Source: Bacteroidaceae bacterium (lineage in GTDB: Bacteria; Bacteroidota; Bacteroidia; Bacteroidales; Bacteroidaceae). Taken from it: DNA of 64,000 bases. The DNA lies in contig JAKSLL010000001.1 of the NCBI GenBank assembly GCA_024401215.1, positions 1-64,000 of the forward strand. Reading direction: 5' to 3'. The notes beneath the pieces are model-generated. The model searched no databases. It saw only the letters and a list, made by a program, of their open reading frames with translations, and had not been told where the DNA came from. Positions 56,256-64,000 of this stretch are shown here, one piece after another. Every line of letters begins with the position of its first letter. The stretch's first letter is position 1. A program made the position numbers and the translations under genes.

Positions 56256-58760
56256 ATGTTACCTGTAGATAATAATCAAACTCAACCACAACGTCAGAGT
56301 ACAAGTATGAATTTCTCTACTTCTGCAATGATGATGAAGAATAATGCAACATATTTAAGAATCTTGGATATGTTGAAAGTGTTCTTGTCTAAATGGTACC
56401 TATTTGTTATCTGTGTTGCATTTACTTTGTCTGTTTGTTATGTATATCTTCTCGTAACACCCCCAGTTTATAAGAGATCAGCGTCAATCTTGATAAAGAA
56501 TGATACAAAGAGCGGGCAGAATAATGGTGGAATGTCATTTTTGAACAGTAATATTGATGTCAATAATGAACTCTTCACTCTTCAGTCACCAAGTATAGCA
56601 GAAGAAGTTGTTCGTACATTGAACCTTGATATGAACTACTATGCTCAAGGTCGTTTTCATGAGGAATGTATATATGGTACTTCATTGGGCGTACAGATTA
56701 TGCTCATGGATTTTACCGACCTTGATTATGCAACATTCTTATTTAAATTAAATCCTGATGAGACATACGAAATGTCAGAATTCCAATTCAATGGGATTGA
56801 GTCATCTGCCAGTGTTAAGGGAAAGCTTGGAAAAGTTGTTAATACACCACTTGGAAAGGTTAAGATTGACAAAACTCCGAACTACTTTAAACAAAATCTC
56901 CATCTGCGTGTGACCAGGATTCCTATCAAGAGCGCAGTCAATAGAGTTTCTTCAAGTCTTACAGTGTCTTCTGTTAGTGATATGTCAACAGTTATCAATG
57001 TTGTATATATGGATGAAAATCCTCAAAGAGCAGAAGATATTCTTGCAACTGTCATTTCAGTGTATGAAAACAACTGGATGAAGGACAGGAACAGGATGTC
57101 AGTATCTACTTCTGAATTTATTGCTGACAGATTAAAGATTATTGAGGAAGAATTGGGTAATGTCGAAACTGATATATCTTCATTTAAGTCTGCGAATCTC
57201 ATCCCTGCGTCACAAAATGATGTAGCAAGCATATATGTAGGACAGGCAACTTCTGCAAGTGCTCAGCAAACACAGATAAACCAGCAGTTGTACATGGCTC
57301 GTTATGTGCGCAATTATCTGACAGATGAATCTAAGCGCTTCCAACTCATCCCAGGAGGTGGACAGAGTGTTAATCATGCAGGTCTTAGTGGACAGATATC
57401 TGAATACAATTCGTTGCTTCTTTCGAGAAACAATCTTCTTAATGCAAGTTCTCTTCAGAACCCATTGGTACAAGAGCGTGATGCCATACTTAACGATTTG
57501 CGTGTTAATCTTGTAAGTTCAGTTGATAACTATATCATTCAGCTTAATTCTGAACTTGCATCAGCACAGAGTGTTGAGGGTAAAGCAAATAGTAAGATTG
57601 CTTCATCTCCTACACAATCCAAGTATCTTTTGTCTGTTGAACGTCAGCAGAAGGTGAAGGAGAGCCTGTATTTGTATCTTCTTCAAAAGCGTGAGGAGAA
57701 CGAACTCTCTCAAGCATTTACAGCTTATAATTCTCGTACAATTAACCCTCCTTCTGGAACAAATGCACCGACATCGCCTAATAGACAGCAGGTATGGCTT
57801 GTCGGATTGTTGGTTGGACTTGTAGTGCCTGGAGTGATTATTTTCCTTCTTGAAGCGATAAACAACAAAGTACGTGGTCGCCGAGACTTGTCTGAATTGA
57901 CAATTCCATTCATTGGTGAAATACCGCTTCATAGACATCATAGAACTATTAGGGAGAAATTGTTCACACCGCTTATTAAATTCGCAAATAATTTTAAGGA
58001 TTTCATCCATTCTAATAAGAAGCATAAAGAAGATAAGACTCTTCACATCCTTGTTAAGGATCGTTCTCGTAATGTTATAAATGAGGCGTTCCGTGTCATT
58101 CGTACGAACATAGAATTTATGACGGCTAAGGGTGAAAACGGAAAGATTATCATGCTTACTTCTTTCAATCCGAATTCGGGAAAGACATTTGTGGCATCAA
58201 ATCTTATCACATCTTTTGCCATTAAGAAGAAGAAAGTGCTTGCCATTGACCTTGACTTGCGTAAAGCCTCTCTTTCTGCGATGGTGGATAAGCCAAAGGT
58301 TGGTATTTCTGATTACCTTTCTGGTGTTGTCGATGATATTAATGAAGTGATTGTTCGTGACCAGACACATGCAAATCTTGATGTCATACCAGTAGGAACC
58401 GTGCCTCCAAACCCAACAGAGCTTCTGTTTGATGATCGTCTATCTGATCTTCTTAAAGATTTGAGGTCAAAATATGAGTACATCTTCCTTGACTGTCCGC
58501 CAGTAGAGATTGTTGCTGATGCATCAATTGTTGGTCATCATGCAGATGCTACTTTGTTCCTTATTAGAGCAGAACTTCTCGATCGTAGTCTCCTTCCTGA
58601 GATTCAGCGTTACTATGATGACAATAAATTGCCTAAGATGGCAATTGTTCTCAACGGAACGACAGATGCCTTCTCTTATTATGGTTATCATCGTTATGGA
58701 TCTCGATATGGTTATTATGGAGCTTCGTACTATGGAGGATATACTCACGAAAAGGAATAG
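56256..58760 (+). CDS. wzc: polysaccharide co-polymerase / tyrosine autokinase (Wzc family)
   Basis: 834 residues. Wzz chain-length domain with two membrane helices (FLSKWYLFVICVAFTLSVCYVYLLVTPPVYKRSASILI near the start; VWLVGLLVGLVVPGVIIFLLEAI around 510-535). A cytoplasmic BY-kinase follows: Walker A FNPNSGKTFVASN, Walker A' VLAIDLDLRKASLS, Walker B YIFLDCPPVEI. The last ~25 residues are tyrosine-rich (SYYGYHRYGSRYGYYGASYY), the site of autophosphorylation that tunes polymer length. A coiled-coil periplasmic part lies between. It pairs with Wza. Confidence 0.93.
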   Translation: MLPVDNNQTQPQRQSTSMNFSTSAMMMKNNATYLRILDMLKVFLSKWYLFVICVAFTLSVCYVYLLVTPPVYKRSASILIKNDTKSGQNNGGMSFLNSNIDVNNELFTLQSPSIAEEVVRTLNLDMNYYAQGRFHEECIYGTSLGVQIMLMDFTDLDYATFLFKLNPDETYEMSEFQFNGIESSASVKGKLGKVVNTPLGKVKIDKTPNYFKQNLHLRVTRIPIKSAVNRVSSSLTVSSVSDMSTVINVVYMDENPQRAEDILATVISVYENNWMKDRNRMSVSTSEFIADRLKIIEEELGNVETDISSFKSANLIPASQNDVASIYVGQATSASAQQTQINQQLYMARYVRNYLTDESKRFQLIPGGGQSVNHAGLSGQISEYNSLLLSRNNLLNASSLQNPLVQERDAILNDLRVNLVSSVDNYIIQLNSELASAQSVEGKANSKIASSPTQSKYLLSVERQQKVKESLYLYLLQKREENELSQAFTAYNSRTINPPSGTNAPTSPNRQQVWLVGLLVGLVVPGVIIFLLEAINNKVRGRRDLSELTIPFIGEIPLHRHHRTIREKLFTPLIKFANNFKDFIHSNKKHKEDKTLHILVKDRSRNVINEAFRVIRTNIEFMTAKGENGKIIMLTSFNPNSGKTFVASNLITSFAIKKKKVLAIDLDLRKASLSAMVDKPKVGISDYLSGVVDDINEVIVRDQTHANLDVIPVGTVPPNPTELLFDDRLSDLLKDLRSKYEYIFLDCPPVEIVADASIVGHHADATLFLIRAELLDRSLLPEIQRYYDDNKLPKMAIVLNGTTDAFSYYGYHRYGSRYGYYGASYYGGYTHEKE

Positions 58761-58810
58761 TATTATTTTGTGTGACTTTTTTGACAAGTTTTGTATAATA
58801 AACATCTAAC

Positions 58811-58850
58811 ATCCCACTTCTCAAAGGATTACGTCCCTTTGAGGTGGGAT
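58811..58850 (+). terminator. hairpin after the wzc gene
   Basis: ATCCCAC (58811-58817) pairs with GTGGGAT (58844-58850), and CTCAAAGG with CCTTTGAG inside it. The following sequence is only mildly T-rich (TGTTATGTTT). The 246-bp gap to the next gene contains no other signal I can support. Confidence 0.6.
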
Positions 58851-59006
58851 TGTTATGTTTGTTGCCAGTCAAATTATTCTCAAAAATGGTCACAATATGT
58901 TTGTCGTGTATTATATTTAGATTATCAGGCTACTCATACATTCAATAGTAGCATTGTGTGAGCAAGCAGATAAATAATAGAACATCTGAAGGAAAACGTT
59001 ACTTAA

Positions 59007-59855
59007 ATGCAACAATTCTCAACAATAATAAAGCCGCAGCGCAAGTGGCTTGATGTGGATATTAAAGGCTTATGGCGATATCGTGATTTGTATTTCATGT
59101 ATATACGTCGTGACATTGTGACACAATACAAACAGACAATACTTGGTCCGCTATGGTATGTCATCCAGCCGCTTTTTACGACTATCATGTATATGTTTGT
59201 CTTCGGAGGTTTAGCAGGCATCTCTACCGATGGGGCTCCTCAGCCATTATTCTATCTTGCAGGAATTGTGTTGTGGGGGTATTTTAGTCAATGTTTTAAT
59301 GCCTCATCAAATGTGTTCGCCTCTAATGCAAATGTATTTGGAAAAGTCTATTTCCCTCGTTTGGTTGTACCGTTGTCTGGTATAACAAGCAATTTGCTGA
59401 AGATGCTTATCCAGCTGTTGATGTTCATTGCTATTTATGCATATTATTGTATATTCCAACCAGAGACTTTCTCACCGCATCTTAATTGGTCCATACTTCT
59501 ATTTCCTGTCCTTGTCCTGATGATTGCATTTCATGGTATGTCTTGGGGACTTATTATATCTAGTTTGACGACAAAGTATCGTGACCTTACATTTTTTGTA
59601 CAGTTTGGCATACAGCTTTTTATGTATGCCACGCCTGTAATATACCCACTTTCTGCGGCTCCTGAGAAGTATAGAGATATTATAGCACTTAACCCTTTGA
59701 CACCAATATTTGAAGCATTCAAATTCTCATGTATTGGATGTGGCTCGCTCGATTGGAGTGGATTGCTGTACAGCACTGTGTTTATGATAGTAACTCTATT
59801 TTTATCTGTGATAATATTCTCTCGTACAGAGAAGAACTTTATGGATACTGTTTAA
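59007..59855 (+). CDS. wzm: ABC-2 type polysaccharide transporter permease (Wzm)
   Basis: 282 residues. Six hydrophobic segments (TILGPLWYVIQPLFTTIMYMFVFGGLAG, FYLAGIVLWGYFSQCF, LLKMLIQLLMFIAIYAYYCIF, WSILLFPVLVLMIAFHGMSWGLIIS, FFVQFGIQLFMYATPVIYPL, LYSTVFMIVTLFLSVIIF). It is the membrane channel that moves undecaprenyl-linked O-antigen or capsule chains. Its ATPase partner is two genes downstream, with an aminotransferase gene in between starting 5 bp after this stop. Confidence 0.92.
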   Translation: MQQFSTIIKPQRKWLDVDIKGLWRYRDLYFMYIRRDIVTQYKQTILGPLWYVIQPLFTTIMYMFVFGGLAGISTDGAPQPLFYLAGIVLWGYFSQCFNASSNVFASNANVFGKVYFPRLVVPLSGITSNLLKMLIQLLMFIAIYAYYCIFQPETFSPHLNWSILLFPVLVLMIAFHGMSWGLIISSLTTKYRDLTFFVQFGIQLFMYATPVIYPLSAAPEKYRDIIALNPLTPIFEAFKFSCIGCGSLDWSGLLYSTVFMIVTLFLSVIIFSRTEKNFMDTV

Positions 59856-59860
59856 GGCTG

Positions 59861-60967
59861 ATGGAGCGTATAAAGTTTCTGGATCTTCAGAAGGTCAATA
59901 ATAAATATGCTGATGAGATACATACCGCAGCAATTAAGGTGATTGATAGCGGGTGGTATCTCAATGGGCAATCCGTAAGTAGATTCGAAAGCGATTACTC
60001 AAACTATATTGGTACTAAATGTTGCGTGTCATGCGCAAGTGGTTTGGATGCCCTTATTTTAATGCTTAAAGGTTGTATAGAGACAGGTCGGCTTAGCGTA
60101 GGAGATGAGGTTATTGTTCCTGCCAATACTTTCATTGCGACCATACTTGCAATAACAGAGTGTGGTCTTAAGCCTGTTTTTGTTGAACCATCCATTGATA
60201 CACTTCAAATAGACGATACAAAGATAGAGAATTCCATTACCTCAAGAACAAAAGCAATCATACTCGTACATCTATATGGCAAATGTGCCATGACTGATAA
60301 GATTTCTCAATTATGCAGTAAGTACAACCTTCTACTATTTGAAGATAACGCCCAGTCTCATGGATGTATCCATAAAGGGAAAAAGACGGGTTCACTTGGA
60401 TATGCTGCGGCTCATTCTTTCTATCCTGGCAAGGTGTTAGGTGCTCTTGGTGATGGTGGAGCAGTTACGACAGATGATAATGATTTAGCTTCTGTTATTC
60501 GTTCGCTTGCAAATTATGGAAGCCAAAAGAAATATGTGTTCAAATATCAAGGTCGAAATTCAAGATTAGACGAGATGCAGGCTGCAATTCTTAATGTCAA
60601 GCTACATCATCTGGATGAAGATATAATGCTACGTAGGCAGATTGCACGTTATTATATTGACAATATCAATAATTCAGACATACTGATTCCTGAGATTGGT
60701 GATATGAATTCCCATGTGTTTCATTTATTTCCAATTCTTACTTCTCGTCGTGACGCACTTCAGCACTATCTTTCTGATAAAGGAATAGAGACAGCTATTC
60801 ACTATCCAATCCCTCCTCACAAGCAGGAATGTTATTGTGAATGGAATGCTCTATCCTTGCCTGTCACTGAACAGATTCATCTTCAAGAATTATCGCTGCC
60901 AATCAGCCCAGTTATGACAATAGACGAGGCGGCTATAGTAGTGAATGCTGTCAATAATTTCAAGTAA
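59861..60967 (+). CDS. DegT/DnrJ/EryC1 sugar aminotransferase (FdtB-like)
   Basis: 368 residues from ATG 59861; upstream in-frame codons lie inside the permease gene. PLP-dependent fold-type I motifs: the start IKFLDLQKVNNKYADEI, GWYLNGQSVSRFESDYSNYIG, CVSCASGLDALILML, GDEVIVPANTFIATI, VHLYGK, FEDNAQSHGC and the lysine that binds PLP in SFYPGKVLGALGDGG. It transfers an amino group to a nucleotide keto-sugar, making an amino-deoxy sugar of the exported polymer; the FdtB/QdtB type gives 3-amino-3,6-dideoxyhexoses, but this specificity is a guess. It lies between Wzm and Wzt. Confidence 0.9.
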   Translation: MERIKFLDLQKVNNKYADEIHTAAIKVIDSGWYLNGQSVSRFESDYSNYIGTKCCVSCASGLDALILMLKGCIETGRLSVGDEVIVPANTFIATILAITECGLKPVFVEPSIDTLQIDDTKIENSITSRTKAIILVHLYGKCAMTDKISQLCSKYNLLLFEDNAQSHGCIHKGKKTGSLGYAAAHSFYPGKVLGALGDGGAVTTDDNDLASVIRSLANYGSQKKYVFKYQGRNSRLDEMQAAILNVKLHHLDEDIMLRRQIARYYIDNINNSDILIPEIGDMNSHVFHLFPILTSRRDALQHYLSDKGIETAIHYPIPPHKQECYCEWNALSLPVTEQIHLQELSLPISPVMTIDEAAIVVNAVNNFK

Positions 60968-61005
60968 GTCAGGGTTGTCATTTTAATCATTAAAACAATT
61001 TTTCG

Positions 61006-62319
61006 ATGTCAAATATAGCAATACAATTTGATGGTGTTGGCAAGCAATATCGCCTGGGACGTGTAGGAACAGGTTCGCTTGCTCACGACTTAAACAGATG
61101 GTGGCAGACTTCCATACTTCACCATGAAGACCCTTATCTGAAGATTGGTGAGACAAACGATCGCTCGAAGAGAGGAGAGAGTGATTATGTATGGGCTCTT
61201 CGCGACATATCTTTTGAGGTGGAACAGGGTGATGTGGTTGGTATCATTGGCAAGAATGGAGCGGGCAAGTCAACTCTTCTCAAACTTCTTTCTCGTATTA
61301 CGTCACCATCTACAGGTTCAATAAGCTATAACGGACGTATAGCATCTCTTCTTGAAGTTGGCACAGGATTCCATCCCGAGATGACCGGTTGCGAGAATAT
61401 ATATATGAATGGTTCCATTATGGGAATGACAAAAGCAGAGATAACTCGCAAGCTTGACGAGATAGTAGATTTTGCAGGTGTTGAGCGCTATCTTGATACA
61501 CCGGTGAAACGTTACTCCTCAGGCATGACTGTTCGCTTAGGTTTTGCAGTTGCTGCATTCCTCGAACCAGAGATACTTGTTGTTGATGAAGTGCTTACTG
61601 TGGGTGATGCCGAATTTCAGAAGAAGGCTATAGGAAAGATGAAGGATGTAAGCCAGGGAGGAGGAAGAACAGTGCTGTTTGTGAGTCATAATATGGCAGC
61701 GGTAAAAAACCTCTGTACAAGGGCTGTTGTGTTGCAGAATGGACAGTTAGTTTATGATGGGACAACAGAAAAAGCTGTAGACTATTATCTCGACAATAAT
61801 ATTTCAGAGTTAATAACTCATACTGTTCTTAGCAATGCAAACCGTAAACGATCAGGATGTGATGTGTTGCATGATGTCGAAATGAAGGAGATACGGCTTC
61901 TGAATCCATGCCCAGAAGCGATGGCAACTGACGAACCAATAGATATAGAGATTTTGATGAAATGTAACACCCACAGAAAGAAGGATTGTCAGTATTCTGT
62001 GGTAATCACTGATGTTACAGATACAAGGGTATTGAATATTGTTAGTGAAGTGATGCCTATTCCTGAAGACAAGAATGAATATAAGGTTCATCTTTCTGTA
62101 TTCAAACATGGTTTGCCACGAGGAAGATATAAAATTCATATTGCAATTGGTCGTAAGAACTTTGCTGAAGCTCATATCAATTATGATATAGCTTTTGACT
62201 TGTTGTCGTTTGAGATAAAGTATATTGATAGTATTCTAAGGCAGGAGTATAATGCATGGGACAGATCGTTTGGCATAATACTTCACAACAAAGAGTGTGT
62301 TAAAGCAGAGATTTTGTAA
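61006..62319 (+). CDS. wzt: ABC transporter ATP-binding protein with C-terminal Wzt domain
   Basis: 437 residues. The nucleotide-binding domain has Walker A GKNGAGKST, signature YSSGMTV (variant of LSGGQ), Walker B ILVVDEVL and the H-loop VSHNMA. From ~270 a beta-sandwich domain (VEMKEIRLLNPCPEA, PIDIEILMKCNT, FKHGLPRGRYKIHIAIG) is the substrate-recognition domain seen on Wzt proteins that export end-modified chains. It powers Wzm. The C-domain implies that the polymer end carries a specific modification, for which the neighbouring pyruvyltransferase is a candidate. Confidence 0.93.
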   Translation: MSNIAIQFDGVGKQYRLGRVGTGSLAHDLNRWWQTSILHHEDPYLKIGETNDRSKRGESDYVWALRDISFEVEQGDVVGIIGKNGAGKSTLLKLLSRITSPSTGSISYNGRIASLLEVGTGFHPEMTGCENIYMNGSIMGMTKAEITRKLDEIVDFAGVERYLDTPVKRYSSGMTVRLGFAVAAFLEPEILVVDEVLTVGDAEFQKKAIGKMKDVSQGGGRTVLFVSHNMAAVKNLCTRAVVLQNGQLVYDGTTEKAVDYYLDNNISELITHTVLSNANRKRSGCDVLHDVEMKEIRLLNPCPEAMATDEPIDIEILMKCNTHRKKDCQYSVVITDVTDTRVLNIVSEVMPIPEDKNEYKVHLSVFKHGLPRGRYKIHIAIGRKNFAEAHINYDIAFDLLSFEIKYIDSILRQEYNAWDRSFGIILHNKECVKAEIL

Positions 62320-62386
62320 TATATTCAGTTAGAAATAGGATACCGAAAAGATTATCAGTTAGAATAGTTTGCGATTCATAATAATT

Positions 62387-63511
62387 ATGGATAGATTAAA
62401 AAGATATATTAATTGTCATGTGCCGATAACAACATGTACTCTTCGTTGTCCTTACTGCTATATTACTCAGCATAGATTATTTGATGGCCCGCTGCCTACA
62501 TATCAGTATTCTCCTCAACATGTAAGAAAAGCTTTGTCGAGGGAAAGGATGGGAGGCATTTGTTTGATCAATATATGTGCAGGTGGTGAAACATTGCTCG
62601 ATTCTCGACTTCTGGAATATGTCCGTGAACTATTGGAGGAGGGGCATTACATTATGCTTGTAACCAATGGTACAATAACGAAGAGATTTGACGAGATAAT
62701 ACAGTTTCCTGAAGAATTACGCAGACATATTTTCTTCAAGTTCTCTTATCACTATTTGGAGTTTAAGAGGAGGAATCTTTTTGATGTCTTTTTTAGCAAC
62801 ATACGAAAGGTTCGTGATGCAGGGTGTTCTTTCACCCTTGAGATAACACCTTCTGATGATGCTGTCCAATACATAGATGACATAAAGGCAAAAGCTTTGA
62901 AAGAGCTTGGAGCATTGTGTCATGTCACTATTGCTCGCGATGAGAAAGATGATTCTGAATTACCTATGATGACGCATCTTTCCCGAGAAGAATATATAAA
63001 GACATGGGGAACATTCGATTCTGCTTTGTTTGATTACAAATTAACAATTTTTGGTGAAAAGCGTAATGAGTTCTGCTATGCAGGTGATTGGACTTTCTAC
63101 CTTAACTTGGCTACAGGGATGATGAAGCAATGCTATAAGTCTCTTTATGATCAAAATATATTCGAAGACCCGTCAAAGCCTATAAATTTCAAGTCTATAG
63201 GTTGTAATTGTATAACTCACCATTGCTATAATGGACATTCGTTTATAGTGTTAGGTAGCATACCATCTTTACAATCGCCAACTTATGCAGATGAACGAAA
63301 CAGGATATGCCAAGACGGAAGTGAATGGCTTCAACCAGAAATGAAAGCTATAATGTTGCAGAAAACGAGTGAGAACAATACTGAATACTCTTTCATCAAG
63401 AAACTTGCAATCAACACGGAAATGTATTGTCGCAAGAATGATTTGTCTTTGAAGCATCCTGTCTACTCACTGAAAAGAGCAGTTTATTTGGCAACTCACA
63501 ATCATAATTGA
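62387..63511 (+). CDS. radical SAM protein in the polysaccharide locus
   Basis: 374 residues from ATG 62387. The radical SAM cluster motif is C17-x3-C21-x2-C24 (TTCTLRCPYCY). The SAM-binding GGE motif (CAGGETLLD) and a TIM-barrel-like pattern (YIMLVTNGTI, FSYHYLEF) follow. The C-terminal part holds further cysteines (FCYAGDWTFYLNLATGMMKQC, then GCNCITHHC), which resemble an auxiliary iron-sulfur cluster of SPASM type. Function in the locus is unknown; it might modify a sugar, a lipid carrier or a peptide. It starts 67 bp after wzt and ends two bases before the next gene, so it is part of the same operon. Confidence 0.85.
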   Translation: MDRLKRYINCHVPITTCTLRCPYCYITQHRLFDGPLPTYQYSPQHVRKALSRERMGGICLINICAGGETLLDSRLLEYVRELLEEGHYIMLVTNGTITKRFDEIIQFPEELRRHIFFKFSYHYLEFKRRNLFDVFFSNIRKVRDAGCSFTLEITPSDDAVQYIDDIKAKALKELGALCHVTIARDEKDDSELPMMTHLSREEYIKTWGTFDSALFDYKLTIFGEKRNEFCYAGDWTFYLNLATGMMKQCYKSLYDQNIFEDPSKPINFKSIGCNCITHHCYNGHSFIVLGSIPSLQSPTYADERNRICQDGSEWLQPEMKAIMLQKTSENNTEYSFIKKLAINTEMYCRKNDLSLKHPVYSLKRAVYLATHNHN

Positions 63512-63512
63512 T

Positions 63513-64000
63513 ATGATGCAGATAGTGTCAGAATTGAATGACAAGGTTAGGAATGCTTTAACACCATTGATAGATAGTGACTACATTCTCCTTGATGTGC
63601 CTTATTACTCTAACATAGGCGATACACTCATTTGGCAAGGCACAGAGGATTTATTGAAAACTATCCCATACAAATGCTTGTACCGTGCTTCTATTGGGTC
63701 GTTTGAGTACAAATCGCTACCAAAAGATGTAGTGATATTGTTACTTGGAGGTGGCAATTGGAGTGATATGTATTACCATCATAATGAGTTCCGCAATAAG
63801 ATTATAGAACTCTACCCCAATAATAGGATTATCATTCTTCCTCAGACGATATATTATAAAGGGGCATCATTGATACGAAAGGATGCCGCTATATGTCGTA
63901 AACATAAACAACTCTTTATTTGTGCAAGAGACAAGTATGGATTTGATTTTTTGAAGAAATACAATTTCTCAAAAAATATTCTCCTCGTTCCAGATATGGC
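63513..64000 (+). CDS. polysaccharide pyruvyl transferase family protein (partial)
   Basis: At least 162 residues, open at the window end. Starts at ATG 63513 (or 63516), one base after the previous stop. Motifs LLDVPYYSNIGDTLIWQGTEDLL, VVILLLGGGNWSDMYYHHNEFRNKII, IIILPQTIYYK and LFICARDKYGFDFLKK match the PS_pyruv_trans family (CsaB/ExoV-like). These add a ketal pyruvate to a sugar of the polymer, giving a negative charge. The order after wzt and the radical SAM gene supports a tailoring role. The C-terminal half is missing only because the window ends. Confidence 0.9.
   Translation, partial: MMQIVSELNDKVRNALTPLIDSDYILLDVPYYSNIGDTLIWQGTEDLLKTIPYKCLYRASIGSFEYKSLPKDVVILLLGGGNWSDMYYHHNEFRNKIIELYPNNRIIILPQTIYYKGASLIRKDAAICRKHKQLFICARDKYGFDFLKKYNFSKNILLVPDM

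Overview
The window looks like a chromosomal segment from a Prevotella-type member of the Bacteroidales. Four signs support this. Many genes have the Bacteroidetes promoter signature (a -7 box TAnnTTTG, sometimes with an upstream TTTG about 20 bp away). There is a Bacteroidetes-specific gene order holB-ricT-gldH. Secreted proteins with DUF3316, DUF3575, DUF4837, BspA-like LRR and dockerin-like domains are present. The topoisomerase IV subunit A is of the Bacteroidetes type. All assignments come from reading the sequence and recalling families; no database search was run.

Layout. 1-3.2 kb: a DUF559 endonuclease-like gene embedded in GC-rich palindromic repeats, then uxuA and a membrane-anchored AraC-type regulator. 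3.2-10 kb: a repeat-rich gap, two large secreted cysteine-rich proteins (one with BspA-like LRRs, one with a dockerin-like C-terminus) and a LuxR-type regulator. 10-15.1 kb: a repeat-filled gap, metF, then holB-ricT-gldH. 15.1-21.8 kb (minus strand): cell-elongation genes rodA, mrdA (PBP2), mreD, mreC, mreB and a stand-alone IMP cyclohydrolase. 22-29.8 kb: a TonB-like protein, a patatin-like lipase, a GH28 and a GH105 pectin enzyme, a small lipoprotein, and pta-ackA. 30-38.1 kb: topoisomerase IV subunit A, a DUF3316 protein, an S41 peptidase, tRNA-Leu, then murF, cdaA (c-di-AMP synthase) and folP on the minus strand. 38.1-45.2 kb: a 1.2-kb gap with repeats, a second GH105, a DUF4837 lipoprotein, a 57-aa ferredoxin absent from simple ORF lists, and a GH2-type glycosidase. 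45.3-53.8 kb: a tight five-gene set of secreted or outer-membrane proteins (two DUF3575 proteins, an OmpA-like protein, a large beta-barrel, a TPR-like protein). 53.8-64 kb: a rhamnogalacturonan acetylesterase-like protein, then a surface-polysaccharide locus (Wza, Wzc, Wzm, an aminotransferase, Wzt, a radical SAM protein, and a pyruvyltransferase cut by the window end).

Functional themes. GH28, two GH105 enzymes, GH2, the CE12-like esterase and uxuA together fit degradation of pectin (homogalacturonan and rhamnogalacturonan) and uronate catabolism, although they are scattered and no SusC/SusD pair is present here. Acetate formation comes from pta-ackA. The mre/rod/murF/cdaA genes serve envelope growth.

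The most unusual non-coding content is repeats: (i) a MITE-like element in two full copies in opposite orientation plus one end fragment; (ii) four intergenic arrays with an exact 23-bp period, two of which share sequence; (iii) nested palindromes near 3.3 kb and 26.2 kb; (iv) 36-bp repeats bracketing the DUF559 gene and abutting the uxuA start codon. The least understood coding content is the five-gene envelope cluster at 45-54 kb and the radical SAM protein of the polysaccharide locus.
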